Shown here piece by piece: positions 16,480 through 25,864 of a stretch of 64,000 nt of DNA. Numbering within the stretch: position 1 is the first letter of the stretch; each line of letters begins with the position of its first letter. The translations under genes and the position numbers were made by a program. Origin of the DNA: Paraburkholderia silviterrae (GTDB lineage: Bacteria > Pseudomonadota > Gammaproteobacteria > Burkholderiales > Burkholderiaceae); NCBI RefSeq assembly GCF_004353915.1, contig NZ_SMRP01000019.1, positions 1 through 64,000 of the forward strand, written 5' to 3'. Under the pieces are notes generated by a model. It ran no database searches. It had not been told where the DNA came from and saw only the letters and a list, made by a program, of their open reading frames with translations.

Positions 16480-16869
16480 ATGGCTTCCCTCTACCGCGAG
16501 ATTCCCCTTGAAACCGACGCGGCCCGGGCCTGGGCGACGCTGCGCGATTCGCGCAACATCGCCAAGGTGTTCGCGGGCGTGCTGACCGACGCGCAGGTGG
16601 ACGGCGATCTGCGCATCGTGACGTTCGCTAACGGCAGCGTGGTGCAGGAGCGAATCGTCGCCGTGGACGACGCGCACATGCGCGTGGCCTACACCGTCTG
16701 CGGGCCGAACTTCGAACAGCACGCGGCTTCGATGCAAATCGTGGCCGAAGCCGGTGGACGTTGTCGCCTCGTGTGGATCAGCGACTTTCTGCCGGACGAA
16801 CGCCGCGCCATGGTCGAGCCGCTGATGGACGCGGGCTGCGCAGCTGCGGCGCGCAATCTGACGGAGTGA
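16480..16869 (+). CDS. SRPBCC-family protein
   Basis: A 129-residue single-domain protein of the START/Bet v 1-like superfamily, a helix-grip fold with a hydrophobic cavity. ASLYREIPLETDAARAWATL is the first strand and helix, VDDAHMRVAYTVCG the central strands, and CRLVWISDFLPDERRAMVEP the end of the sheet and the start of the long C-terminal helix. The ATG is supported by AGGAG. The gene stands alone. The ligand is unknown; polyketide-cyclase-like or lipid-binding roles are typical of the superfamily. Confidence 0.8.
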   Translation: MASLYREIPLETDAARAWATLRDSRNIAKVFAGVLTDAQVDGDLRIVTFANGSVVQERIVAVDDAHMRVAYTVCGPNFEQHAASMQIVAEAGGRCRLVWISDFLPDERRAMVEPLMDAGCAAAARNLTE

Positions 16870-17310
16870 GGACGTGAGGCTGAACGACCACGGCTCCCTC
16901 TTCCATGCGCCGTTGGTTTGCGCATGGGCATCGAATGCTTTCTACGGGTGACGACGCTGAGAAAGCATTGCGCACGCTGATGATGCATCGGCCTTTCGCC
17001 GCTCGAGCATGCGCCGTATTCCGCACCTCCGATTCTCCTCACCCAGACCGCCCCTTCTCTCGCTGAACGGTCCCATCCCGGGAACCCCAGACACGCTCGC
17101 GCCTGCGCGACGTGCGACGCACCGCGTGTAATCGTGGCCCGTTGCACGCGGCTATTTGATGTACGACCAAGAAGCCATCCTGGTGACCCGCTATGCTCGA
17201 ACAGGACTCGATCCCTCTTCGAGCCAATGGTCCGTAGCCGGCGAGCGCCGCTGTGGAAATGTGTATGCGTGGATGCCATTCAATGCGTGGATTTTTTATA
17301 TGGAGTCGAC
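16870..17310. other. 441-bp intergenic region
   Basis: No convincing gene on either strand. The last bases contain a T-rich stretch and a TGGAG ribosome site for the secreted metallo-hydrolase. Confidence 0.4.
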
Positions 17311-18336
17311 ATGAAAATGCGCCCTCTCATCCCGGCCATCAGCCTCTCGCTAGGCCTCGCCCTGACGGCATTCGGGGCCTCCGCGGCGCCAGCCACTCCC
17401 GCGCGCCCGCTGGAATGGGTGACGCTCGGTACGAACGCTGGCCCGTACATTCACCAGAACCGTTCGGAACCCGCGAATCTCCTGGTGGTCAACGGCAAGC
17501 CGTGGCTGGTCGATTGCGGCGACGGTGCCATGGAGCGGCTCGCAGCAGCGGGCTTTCAGGCCGCGGATGTTTCCGTGGTCTTCATCAGCCATCTGCACAT
17601 GGACCATATCGGCGGTATCCAGGGACTGATCGGCTTGCGATGGATGACGAGCGCAACGACCCCCATGACCATTTACGGCCCTCCCGGCACCCAGGAGCTC
17701 GTCAACGGCATTCTCAAATCGCTGGCGCCTACGATAAAGATCGGCCAGTTCGAGCCGATGCGCGGCATGCCTCCCGACAAGATGGTCAAGGTCGTGACCG
17801 TCGAGGGCGGCGCCGATTTGCAGGTCGATGGCGTCCGTGTCCGCACGGTGCGCAACTCGCATTTCGACATGCCGCCCGGCCATCACCTCCCGGATGGCAC
17901 CCAGTCGCTGGGCTACCGTTTCGACGTCGACGGCCAGTCGATCACCTTTACGGGCGACACTGGCCCGAGTGACGCGATGACCGGCCTTGCGAAAGGAACG
18001 GACATTCTCGTGAGCGAAGTCATCGACAAGGATGGCATGGAGCAACAGGCGCTGGCAGACAAGAAACGGCCGGTCGCGGCCATGAAAGCCGAAGTCGAGC
18101 ATTTCGGAACGCAGCATCTCAGCCCCCAGGACGCCGGCGCGATGGCCGCAAAAGCCGGGGCGAAGCAACTGGTCTACACGCATATCGCTACCGTGTTCGG
18201 CGCCACGCCACCCAACGGAGACGCGATCGAGCGCGAGGCGATCGCGAGGATCGTGGCCGAGACGAAGCAGGTTTATAACGGCAAAGTGGCCGTTTCCAAC
18301 GACCTGGACCGCTATTCCGTAGCGGCCACTCGCTAA
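17311..18336 (+). CDS. secreted metallo-beta-lactamase-fold hydrolase
   Basis: A 341-residue exported enzyme. The signal peptide is about 1-26 (AFGASAAP). The metal motif HxHxDH is SHLHMDHIGG, and further ligands are RNSHFDMP, FTGDTGPSD and YTHIA near the end. The overall pattern is that of RNase-Z-like and arylsulfatase-like MBL hydrolases, not class B beta-lactamases. ATG at 17311 was chosen because it begins the signal peptide; the open frame upstream is noncoding. The probable location is the periplasm, with two zinc ions. The substrate is unknown. Confidence 0.87.
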   Translation: MKMRPLIPAISLSLGLALTAFGASAAPATPARPLEWVTLGTNAGPYIHQNRSEPANLLVVNGKPWLVDCGDGAMERLAAAGFQAADVSVVFISHLHMDHIGGIQGLIGLRWMTSATTPMTIYGPPGTQELVNGILKSLAPTIKIGQFEPMRGMPPDKMVKVVTVEGGADLQVDGVRVRTVRNSHFDMPPGHHLPDGTQSLGYRFDVDGQSITFTGDTGPSDAMTGLAKGTDILVSEVIDKDGMEQQALADKKRPVAAMKAEVEHFGTQHLSPQDAGAMAAKAGAKQLVYTHIATVFGATPPNGDAIEREAIARIVAETKQVYNGKVAVSNDLDRYSVAATR

Positions 18337-18460
18337 GGCGCCTTGCCATCGACGCCGGCCCTCAGCCTCATCGCCCAGGCCAGGGTGCGCAGAAAGCATC
18401 ACCAGAAACGCATGTAAAACGCGCGGGTGCACAGGCACTCGCGCATTCGGGTGCCGGGCC

Positions 18461-18676
18461 TTACTGCCTGGCGTCCGTGCTGTCCTTCGCGTCGTCCTCG
18501 GAGGTATCGAAACCCCAGTCGCCGTATTCGAGCCAGTCTTCGCCGAGCAATTCGATGGGGTGTTGCGTGCGTGATGAGCCGTTTCCGCAACTGAGCGACC
18601 CGGCGGGGCAATAGCGGTCGCAGCCCCAACAGATGCGTTCAGGATGCTTCGGATGTAGCGGGATCTTCTTGGCCAT
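18461..18676 (-). CDS. DUF3079 protein
   Basis: A 71-residue Cys-containing protein of the DUF3079 family. MAKKIPLHPKHPERICWGCD, then RYCPAGSLSCGNGSSRTQHP, is nearly the family consensus from memory. Four cysteines (CWGC, YC and SC) could bind zinc or an Fe-S cluster. An acidic tail follows (GEDWLEYGDWG). It is soluble and monocistronic. Function is unknown for the family. Confidence 0.85.
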   Translation of the reverse strand: MAKKIPLHPKHPERICWGCDRYCPAGSLSCGNGSSRTQHPIELLGEDWLEYGDWGFDTSEDDAKDSTDARQ

Positions 18677-18897
18677 GACGGGTTATGGAACGGCGAATAG
18701 GCAACGAAATTCATTCTAGGATGCGCGGCCGAACGATCCAGAGACGCATTGCCGCATTTCATCCGGCCCGAACCTACCCTGCGTAACGCTATGAAGTCGC
18801 GCGTGCCGTCGCGGCCCGCGGCGGTCCCAGATTTGTTGGCGTCGCACGGGCTGGGCAGTTAGTTGCACTTTTGGCCGCCACGACGCATCCCTCCCCT

Positions 18898-20340
18898 TCA
18901 GCCCGACAATTCATCGAGCGAGACGCCATTGGTTCGCGGTCCGAAAGCGCCAATCGACACCATCACCACGAGCATGCAAAGCGTGATGCCCGCGAACACG
19001 CCATGCACGCCGAAGTCGCGCAAAAGCGCAGCGATGATGAAGCCCGACATCGTTGCGCCCACGCGGCTCGCCGAATAGACGACGCCGTTCGCGCGGCAGC
19101 GCACCCAGGTGGGAAAGAGCTCCGCCTGATAGGCGTGGTAGCAGACCGAGATCGTCTGCCCGGCGAGGCTGATCAGGATGCCGAGTACGATCAGCGCCGC
19201 GGTGCTGCGCGCCTGCGCGAACGACAGTCCGAAGACCACGACGGCAAACGCCGAACCAACGATGAGCCATTTGCGCTCGATCCGGTCGGCCACTGGCATG
19301 GCGAGCAGCGGGCCGCACGGCAATGCGATGGCGATCACGAAGGCGTAGAGCAGGCTCTTCGTGACGGTCACGCCCTGCCCGATCAGCAGTGTCGGCACCC
19401 AGTTCGCGAAGCCGTAGTAGCCAACGGCCTGGCACAGGTTGAACGCGATCAGCATGATGAGCCGCGCCCGATAGGGCGGACGCCACAGCTCGGCGAGCGA
19501 CGTGCGCCGGTGCGCGGGCGGCGTGAGCACGGGCGCGGGCGCCGGCAAGTCGCGTCCGCTCTCGCGCCGCGCAGCCTGCTCCAGCCCCGCGATGATGCGC
19601 TCGGCCGCTTCCGTGCGCGCGTGGGTGGCGAGCCAGCGCGGGCTCTCCGGCACCGCGCGCCGCACGAACCACACCAGCACGGCGCCAAGCGCGCCGGCGA
19701 GCACGACCCAGCGCCAGCCATCGAAGCCGAACGGCGCGATGGGCACGAGCCACCACGAGAGCAGCGCCGAAGCCGGCGCGGCAGCAAACATGACGGCCTG
19801 ATTGAACGCCATGGCGCGGCCGCGCATCTGCTGCGGCACCATCTCCGTGACGTAGCTGTCGATCGTGACGATCTCGATGCCCACGCCAATCCCCGTAATG
19901 AAGCGCCACAGGATCAGGCCTTCGGAAGAATGCTGCATCGCCATCAACAGCGAGCCCGCCGAATACCATAGCAGCGAGAATGTGAAAACGCTTCGTCGTC
20001 CGAATTTGTCGGGCAACCAGCCGAAGCACAACGTCCCCACAAAGAGCCCGCCGAAAGTCGCGGCAACGAACGCGCCGATGCCGTTGAAGCCGAAGAAGCT
20101 CGACGTGGTCGTGTGCAGCAGGCCGCTCTTCGCCAGGCCTGGCGCGATGTAGCCCGTGAAGATGAGATCGTAGACCTCGAAAAAGCCCCCCAACGAGATG
20201 AGCAGGACGAGCTTCCATAGCTGCCACGTGACGGGCAGCCGGTCGAGGCGCGCGGACAGGGCCTGCGCCGCAGCGCGCCCGGTCGCAGCCGCCTCCAGGC
20301 GTGCGCCTGCCACCTCGTCCGTGGTGAGGGTTCGTTGCAT
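18898..20340 (-). CDS. MFS transporter (metabolite:H+ symporter type)
   Basis: A 12-helix inner-membrane symporter of about 480 residues. The A-loop motif reads GWLPDKFGRRSVF and the second-half counterpart is MPVADRIERKW. SLGGFFEVYDLIFTGYIAPG in helix 1 and TIDSYVTEMVP resemble carboxylate and aromatic-acid porters. I prefer ATG 20340, which has GGAG six bases upstream, over 20352. It is the third gene of a leftward operon after the HMG-CoA-lyase-like and CoA-transferase genes, so it probably imports the acid they degrade. A paralogue lies at 34088-35485. Confidence 0.87.
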   Translation of the reverse strand: MQRTLTTDEVAGARLEAAATGRAAAQALSARLDRLPVTWQLWKLVLLISLGGFFEVYDLIFTGYIAPGLAKSGLLHTTTSSFFGFNGIGAFVAATFGGLFVGTLCFGWLPDKFGRRSVFTFSLLWYSAGSLLMAMQHSSEGLILWRFITGIGVGIEIVTIDSYVTEMVPQQMRGRAMAFNQAVMFAAAPASALLSWWLVPIAPFGFDGWRWVVLAGALGAVLVWFVRRAVPESPRWLATHARTEAAERIIAGLEQAARRESGRDLPAPAPVLTPPAHRRTSLAELWRPPYRARLIMLIAFNLCQAVGYYGFANWVPTLLIGQGVTVTKSLLYAFVIAIALPCGPLLAMPVADRIERKWLIVGSAFAVVVFGLSFAQARSTAALIVLGILISLAGQTISVCYHAYQAELFPTWVRCRANGVVYSASRVGATMSGFIIAALLRDFGVHGVFAGITLCMLVVMVSIGAFGPRTNGVSLDELSG

Positions 20341-20461
20341 GTCTGTCTCCATGTCTGCCCTGCGTGCGGCATCGCTTTGGCGATCGCCGCCGCAAGGGCT
20401 TCGTTATGCGTGCTTGCGCGAGCCTCTACGGCCCGCGTTGGGTGACAGCGGCCGGGCGCCG

Positions 20462-21619
20462 TTACGGCTGCCGCGCTTGCGCACCGCCGAGCCGCGCGAG
20501 CACTTCCTCTGTGTGCTCGCCTACCTTCGCGAGCGGCTGGCGCACGCCCGGGCGGCGGCCATCCATCAGGAGTGGAAGCAGCACGACTTCGGTGGTCTCG
20601 CCGTCGTCGGTCTGCATGGGCGCGAGTCCGCCGCTTTCCCGCAGGTGCGGGTCGTCGAACAGCTGGTCCGGGCGCACGATTGGCGCATAGGGAATGCCGG
20701 CCGCTTCGAGCCGCGGCGCCAATTCGCTCACGTGCAGCGCCTTCAGGACCTCGCCGAGCCGCGCGAGCAATTCGGGCCGCACGGCCACGCGTGAAGCATT
20801 GGTGGCGTACTGCGGCTCATCGGCAAGCTTCGGACAGCCAATCACATCGCACAGCGTCACGAACTGCTTGTCGCTCACCGCGCCGATAAAGAGCTGCTCG
20901 CCTTCAGCGAGCGTGAACACGTCGTACACACTCCACGCCGAAACGCGCGAAGGCATGGACGGCGGCGCTTCTTTCGTCATCGCGTATTGCTGCATGTGCT
21001 GAGCGCTCAGAAACACGCAATTTTCGAAGAGCGCGCTCTGCACCTCCTGACCACGCCCGGTCGCGTCGCGCTCGCGCAGTGCCGCCAGCACGCCGATCGC
21101 GCCGAACATCCCGCCCATGATGTCGTTGACCGACGTGCCCGCGCGCAGCGGCCTGCCCGCCGGTCCTGTCATGTACGCGAGGCCGCCCATCATCTGCACG
21201 ACTTCATCGAGCGCGAGGCGGTTCTCATAGGGTCCTGGAAGGAAGCCCTTGTGGGAAACGTAGATAAGGCGCGGATAGCGCGCCGAAAGCGTGGCGTAAT
21301 CGAGCCCGAGCTTGTTCATCAGGCCGGGGCGGAAGTTCTCCAGCATCACGTCGCTCTGCCCGATCAGTTCGATGGCCGCGGCACGCCCCGCCTCCGTGTT
21401 GATGTCGAGCACGACGCTCTTCTTGTTGCGGTTGAACGAGCGGAAAAAGCCGATGCCGAGGCCGGGAAGATTGCGTGTCTTGTCGCCTCCAGGCGGCTCG
21501 ATTTTGATGACCTCCGCGCCGAGATCGGCGAGGATCATGCCGCACGTCGGGCCCATGACCATGTGCGTGAATTCGACGACGCGCACGCCGTCTAGCGGAA
21601 GCCGTTTTGCTGTATTCAC
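20462..21619 (-). CDS. CaiB/BaiF type III CoA-transferase
   Basis: A 385-residue enzyme that moves CoA from a donor such as succinyl-CoA to a carboxylic acid. Family hallmarks are LDGVRVVEFTHMVMGPTCGM, DLGAEVIKIEPPGGDKTR, SFNRNKKSVVLDINTEAG and ENFRPG. The catalytic Asp should be in NRLALDEVVQMMGG. I use the GTG start at 21619 (MNTAKRLPLDG), which has a GAGG ribosome site; upstream reading is on the lyase gene. It begins 20 bp after the lyase gene. The pairing with an HMG-CoA-lyase-type enzyme matches the human SUGCT/HMGCL logic: activation of 3-hydroxy-3-methylglutarate or a related diacid. Exact substrate inferred. Confidence 0.87.
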   Translation of the reverse strand: MNTAKRLPLDGVRVVEFTHMVMGPTCGMILADLGAEVIKIEPPGGDKTRNLPGLGIGFFRSFNRNKKSVVLDINTEAGRAAAIELIGQSDVMLENFRPGLMNKLGLDYATLSARYPRLIYVSHKGFLPGPYENRLALDEVVQMMGGLAYMTGPAGRPLRAGTSVNDIMGGMFGAIGVLAALRERDATGRGQEVQSALFENCVFLSAQHMQQYAMTKEAPPSMPSRVSAWSVYDVFTLAEGEQLFIGAVSDKQFVTLCDVIGCPKLADEPQYATNASRVAVRPELLARLGEVLKALHVSELAPRLEAAGIPYAPIVRPDQLFDDPHLRESGGLAPMQTDDGETTEVVLLPLLMDGRRPGVRQPLAKVGEHTEEVLARLGGAQARQP

Positions 21620-21639
21620 GATAACCTCAGGAAGACGAA

Positions 21640-22584
21640 TCAATTTGATCGGTTTGGGTGGGCGGCACGAAACGTCTTCGGTAGCCCCGCGCGCCAGAGC
21701 GTGCCGTGCAACGTTTCGTGCTCGAGCCATTGCGCCACTTGCGCGCGCAAGGCGAGCAGCGCTTCGATGTCGATACCGGTCTGGAGGCCCATGTCGGCCA
21801 GCATGAACGCGAGATCCTCGCTCGCGGCGTTGCCGCTCGCGCCCGGCGCGTGTGGGCAGCCGCCGATGCCCGCGAGCGAGGCGTCGAAGCGCGTGACGCC
21901 CGCTTCCAGCGCGGCATAGACGTTGGCGAGCGCGAGGCCGCGCGTGTCGTGAAAGTGGGCGCACCAAAGCCGCTCGCCCGCGATCGCTCGCGCCTGCCCG
22001 AAAAGATCGCGCACGGCGGCGGGGTTCGCATAGCCGACCGTATCGGCCAGGCTCACGCGGTCCGCGCCCGCGTCGAGCAGCGCCTGCATGTAGCGCAGCA
22101 CGTCCTGCACGCGCACGTGCCCCTGCAACGTGCAGCCGAACGCCGTGCCGATGCCACCTTCGATCAGCGTCTTCGCGCCCGATGTGTCGCGCGCGGCGCG
22201 CATGCGGGCGACTTCGGCGACCACTTCGTCAGGCGTCTTGCGCAGGTTCGCGAGGCTGTGCGCCTCGCTCGCGGAGAGCGGCACGAGCATGAGGTCGGCG
22301 CCGGCTTCGAGCGCGCGCTCGGCGCCCTTGAGATTGGGCACCAGCACCGAGACGAACAGGCCCGGCAGGCGCCGCGCGGAATCGACGAGCTCGGCCGTAT
22401 CGGCCAGTTGCGGCAACAAGCGGGCGGGCACGAACGAGCCCACCTCGATCTCGCGCAGGCCAGCGGCGTGCGCCGTGCGCAGCCACTCGCATTTGCGCGC
22501 GGTGGGCAGCACGGTCTGGATGCTTTGCAGGCCGTCGCGCATGCCGACTTCACGGATTACGGCGCGCTCGGGGAATGAGGGCAT
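21640..22584 (-). CDS. hydroxymethylglutaryl-CoA lyase family enzyme
   Basis: A 314-residue TIM-barrel lyase (HMGL/DRE-TIM family) that cleaves 3-hydroxy-3-methylglutaryl-CoA to acetyl-CoA and acetoacetate, or a close relative. Visible features: REVGMRDGLQ (metal- and substrate-binding strand 1, where the classical enzymes read VGPRDGLQ), CAHFHDTRGLALAN (two metal-binding His) and the catalytic Cys loop GIGGCPHAPGASGNAASED. Start at 22584 is normal. First gene of the operon lyase, CoA-transferase, MFS; LysR divergent. The Met for Pro change in the first motif may indicate a substrate variant such as a citramalyl-CoA-like acid. Confidence 0.87.
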   Translation of the reverse strand: MPSFPERAVIREVGMRDGLQSIQTVLPTARKCEWLRTAHAAGLREIEVGSFVPARLLPQLADTAELVDSARRLPGLFVSVLVPNLKGAERALEAGADLMLVPLSASEAHSLANLRKTPDEVVAEVARMRAARDTSGAKTLIEGGIGTAFGCTLQGHVRVQDVLRYMQALLDAGADRVSLADTVGYANPAAVRDLFGQARAIAGERLWCAHFHDTRGLALANVYAALEAGVTRFDASLAGIGGCPHAPGASGNAASEDLAFMLADMGLQTGIDIEALLALRAQVAQWLEHETLHGTLWRAGLPKTFRAAHPNRSN

Positions 22585-22679
22585 GAAGGGTCTCCATAAG
22601 CTGCGGGCAGGTCCGCCGGTTCATGGCGGTCCAACGATGTGCTAACTTTAGCCATTCCCTGAGATACATAAAGCGGTAT

Positions 22680-22702
22680 TTCGGAACCTCTAACATTCCG
22701 AA
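22680..22702. promoter_or_regulatory. inverted-repeat operator candidate for divergent LysR
   Basis: TTCGGAA and TTCCGAA are perfect 7-bp arms separated by 9 bases, centred between the lyase operon and the LysR gene. It is the strongest dyad in the 185-bp shared region and a likely LysR site, although the inner bases do not give the T-N11-A form. Confidence 0.5.
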
Positions 22703-22769
22703 CTGGAAACATAACGGCTCGGCATCGATGCGGACCGGAAACCCCGTGGAGCGAGACGGAGCAGTGCAC

Positions 22770-23708
22770 ATGCACGACATCGACATCAAGACCCTGCGAT
22801 TGCTGGTTGCCGTGTGCGAGCACGGCAACATGGGCCGCGCCGCGCGCGAGGAGCACATCGAGCCTTCGGCGATCAGCAAGCGCATCGCGCAACTGGAGGC
22901 CAGCCTCGGCGTGCCGCTCCTCACGCGCTCGCGGCGCGGCGTGCAGCCCACGCCGGCGGGCGTCGCTCTCCTCGAGCACGCACGCAGCGTGATCTTCACG
23001 CTCGAGCGCGCGCTCGGCGACATCGCCGCTTTCGGCAGCGGATTGCGCGGCAGCGTGAGCGTGTGCGCCTCCGCATCGGCCATCGCCGAGGCGCTGCTCG
23101 ACGATCTCGCCTCGTTCATGCGCATGCCGGCGCACCAGAACATCCGCGTGAACGTGGAGGAGCGCACGTCCAGCGAACTGGTGCAGCGCGTGCGCGATGG
23201 CGTGGCGTCGGTGGGCGTGTGCTGGGACAACGTGGAACTCGCCGGCCTGGCGTCGCGCCCCTGGCGCGAGGACCGGCTCGCGCTCGCGGTGCATCCCGAC
23301 CACCCGCTCGCGCGCCGCAAGCGCGTCGCGTTCGCCGATACGCTCGACTACGAGCACGTGGGCCTGCCGCCGTCCACGGCCGTTCATACGCTACTGCAGC
23401 GCTCGGCGGCGCGCAGCGGGCGCACCATCGACTATCGCGCGACCGTGTCGAACTTCGATGCCGCGTTCCGGGTGGTCGCGGCGAATCTGGGCATCAGCGT
23501 CGTGCCACAGGAGGTCGGACAGACCTACACGCGCATCATGAACGTACGCATGATCGCGCTCGCCGATGCCTGGGCGCGGCGGCGCTTCATCGTCTGCTTT
23601 CGCGAGTTCGACGCATTGCAGCCCGCCGCCCAACGCATGGTCGAGCATCTCGTCGCGCGGGCGCAATCGGCACCGGAGGCTCGCGAGGCAAACGAGACGC
23701 GCAACTGA
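22770..23708 (+). CDS. LysR-family regulator of the lyase/CoA-transferase operon
   Basis: A 312-residue LysR-type regulator. The N-terminal helix-turn-helix is IDIKTLRLLVAVCEHGNMGR with IEPSAISKRIAQLEASLGVP; the effector domain occupies about residues 90-300. I choose the ATG at 22770, with GACGGAG upstream; 22728 is an alternative adding 14 residues. It is divergent from the lyase/CoA-transferase/MFS operon with a 7-bp-arm dyad between them, so it very probably controls that operon in response to the acid or its CoA ester. Confidence 0.87.
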   Translation: MHDIDIKTLRLLVAVCEHGNMGRAAREEHIEPSAISKRIAQLEASLGVPLLTRSRRGVQPTPAGVALLEHARSVIFTLERALGDIAAFGSGLRGSVSVCASASAIAEALLDDLASFMRMPAHQNIRVNVEERTSSELVQRVRDGVASVGVCWDNVELAGLASRPWREDRLALAVHPDHPLARRKRVAFADTLDYEHVGLPPSTAVHTLLQRSAARSGRTIDYRATVSNFDAAFRVVAANLGISVVPQEVGQTYTRIMNVRMIALADAWARRRFIVCFREFDALQPAAQRMVEHLVARAQSAPEAREANETRN

Positions 23709-23822
23709 AGCGGCGCCTCATGAATGCCGCGCCGAAGCCCCGTGCGTCGTTTACACTTCCAGCATTCCCTGATCGACGCTCCGAATCTCGCGCCTTGCGC
23801 GCCCCAAGCCGCCGCCTTTGCC

Positions 23823-24800
23823 ATGCCTGATGAAAAACGCCGCCGCGTCGTAATTGCGAGCCTGCTTGGCGCGATCGGTGCCGCGCGCACGCACACCAGC
23901 AGCGGCGCGACGCGCAACTTCACCATCGCGCTGGTGCTCAAGGGCCTCCCGGATGCCTACACGCAGACCATGATCGCCGCCGCGAAGGTCTTTCAGGCGC
24001 ACGCCCCCTACCCCTTCACGCTGCTCGTGCAAGGTGTCACGGGGGAGACCGACTCGGACGGGCAGATCCGCCTCGTCGACGCGCTGATCGCCCAGCGCGT
24101 GAACGCCATCGTGGTCGCGCCGGCCGATTCGCGCGCCCTCGTGCCGGCCGCGCGCCGCAGCGTGCAGCAACGCATCCTCACGCTGGCGATCGACAATCCG
24201 CTAGACGCCGACGCGCTCTTGGCGGCAGGCATCCGCGTGCCCTATGTGGGCCCCGACGACCGGCGCGCCGCGCGGCTCGTGGGCGACTATCTCGCGCATC
24301 GTTTGCGGCCGGGCGACCGGGTTGGCATCATCGAAGGCGTGCACAGCGCGCGCAACGCACAGGAGCGCAACGCCGGCTACCGCGATGCGATGCAGGCCGC
24401 GCATGTCGAGATCGTGGCCATCGCGCCCGGCGACTGGGAATACGGTAAAGCCCGCCTCGCCGCGGCCGCGATGCTCGCGGCGCACCCCGGCATCCGCGCC
24501 TTGCTCTGCGCGAACGACAACATGGCGCGCGGCGCCGTGGATGCCGTGCGCGCGGCGCAGTTGAGCGGCCGCGTCCTCATCACGGGCTTCAACAACGACG
24601 ACGCCATCAAACCGCTGATCAAGAAAGGCCAGGTGCTCGCCACGCTCGACCAGTTCGCGGCCAAACAGGCCGTCTATGGCCTCGACGAGGCCATGCAGGC
24701 CCATGTCGAGCAGCAGACCCAGGACGATCTTTCGGACTTCATCGAAACCCCCGTCGTGCTCGTCACGAAGGACAACGTTCAGGCCGGCCACGCACCATGA
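23823..24800 (+). CDS. periplasmic sugar-type binding protein (Peripla_BP_4)
   Basis: A 325-residue LacI/RbsB-type binding protein. FTIALVLKGLPDAYTQTMIAA opens the first lobe; AQRVNAIVVAPADSRALVPA, LLCANDNMARGAVDAV and ITGFNNDDAIKPLIKKGQVL are typical of the family. The N-terminus (MPDEKRRRVVIASLLGAIGA) is a short Arg-rich signal-like segment. No ATPase or permease gene is nearby. The stop overlaps the following LysR start by 4 bp (ATGA), so the two are co-translated. A ligand-sensing partnership rather than ordinary ABC import is possible but unproved. Confidence 0.75.
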   Translation: MPDEKRRRVVIASLLGAIGAARTHTSSGATRNFTIALVLKGLPDAYTQTMIAAAKVFQAHAPYPFTLLVQGVTGETDSDGQIRLVDALIAQRVNAIVVAPADSRALVPAARRSVQQRILTLAIDNPLDADALLAAGIRVPYVGPDDRRAARLVGDYLAHRLRPGDRVGIIEGVHSARNAQERNAGYRDAMQAAHVEIVAIAPGDWEYGKARLAAAAMLAAHPGIRALLCANDNMARGAVDAVRAAQLSGRVLITGFNNDDAIKPLIKKGQVLATLDQFAAKQAVYGLDEAMQAHVEQQTQDDLSDFIETPVVLVTKDNVQAGHAP

Positions 24801-25684
24801 GACACCTCCCGCCCCTGAACGCCCTGCAGATCTTCGAGACGGTCGCCCGCTACGGCAGCTTCACGCGTGCGGCGGAGCATCTGTGCCTCACGCAAGGCGC
24901 GGTGAGCCGGCAGATCCTCACGCTCGAAGAGTATTACCGGCTGCCGCTGTTCCGGCGCTCGCCCAAGGGGCTCACGCTCACGCCCGAGGGCGAGCAGTTG
25001 CTGCCCGCCGTACGCGACGGTTTTGCGCGCATCGAAGAGGCCTCGATGCGCCTCACGCGCCAGCGCACCGAGCTGGCGCTCAAGGTGCCCACCTGCGTCA
25101 TGCGCTGGATGCTGCCGCGCATCATGCGCTTCCAGGCCGAGCATCCCGATCTTCAGGTGCAGATCACGACTACCTGGCAGCACGAAGCAGATTTCCAGGT
25201 CGAGCCGTTCGATGCCGCCATCGTCTATGCGCCCGCACCAGGCGCGGGCGTTCATGCGGTGCTGCTCTTCGACGAATACCTCACGCCCGTGTGTGCGCCG
25301 GAGCTGCTCGAGAAGTCCCCCATCGCGCACGCCGACGACCTTGCGCGTCAAACCCTGCTGCACCCGACGCGCGACCACCGCGACTGGAAGCTCTGGCTCG
25401 CGCAAGCGGGCGCGCAGCATGTCAATGCCCACGCGGGCCCCACGTTCGAGTCGCTAGACCTCGCAACCAGCGCCGCGATGCAAGGCTTCGGCGTGGCCAT
25501 TGGCGACCGCACGCTCGCCTGCGAGGATCTCGCCGCGAACCGGCTCGTGATGCCCTTCGATCTGGCCGTGGCGACGGGCTGGCGCTACTATTTCGTCTAC
25601 CCCGAGTGCGTCGCGCAGCAGCAGAAGGTCCAGCGCTTCAGCGAGTGGATCGCGCAGGATCGAGAGCGCCCGGACGCTGGCTGA
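24797..25684 (+). CDS. LysR-family regulator, GcvA-like
   Basis: A 295-residue LysR protein. PPLNALQIFETVARYGSFTRA and LCLTQGAVSRQILTLEEYYR follow the GcvA/AmpR subgroup pattern (PPLxALRxFEAAARHxSFxxAA). Translationally coupled to the upstream sugar-type binding protein. No divergent target is visible; the aminotransferase gene begins 180 bp downstream on the same strand and could be a target. Effector unknown. Confidence 0.85.
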   Translation: MRHLPPLNALQIFETVARYGSFTRAAEHLCLTQGAVSRQILTLEEYYRLPLFRRSPKGLTLTPEGEQLLPAVRDGFARIEEASMRLTRQRTELALKVPTCVMRWMLPRIMRFQAEHPDLQVQITTTWQHEADFQVEPFDAAIVYAPAPGAGVHAVLLFDEYLTPVCAPELLEKSPIAHADDLARQTLLHPTRDHRDWKLWLAQAGAQHVNAHAGPTFESLDLATSAAMQGFGVAIGDRTLACEDLAANRLVMPFDLAVATGWRYYFVYPECVAQQQKVQRFSEWIAQDRERPDAG

Positions 25685-25864
25685 CGCTCGCTCGAGGGAC
25701 GCCGGCCAGGCGCTTGCTGAACGGGGCGAAGCGCGCTCCATGAGGCAAATGCATGCCAGCCATGAGAATTATTCGATTGCCGCGGCGGCGCGCTTTGGGC
25801 TAAATGGACACTTTCCATCACGGCGTCTGCCACGACGCCGCCCCCCCCGAGGGAGTACCAACCC

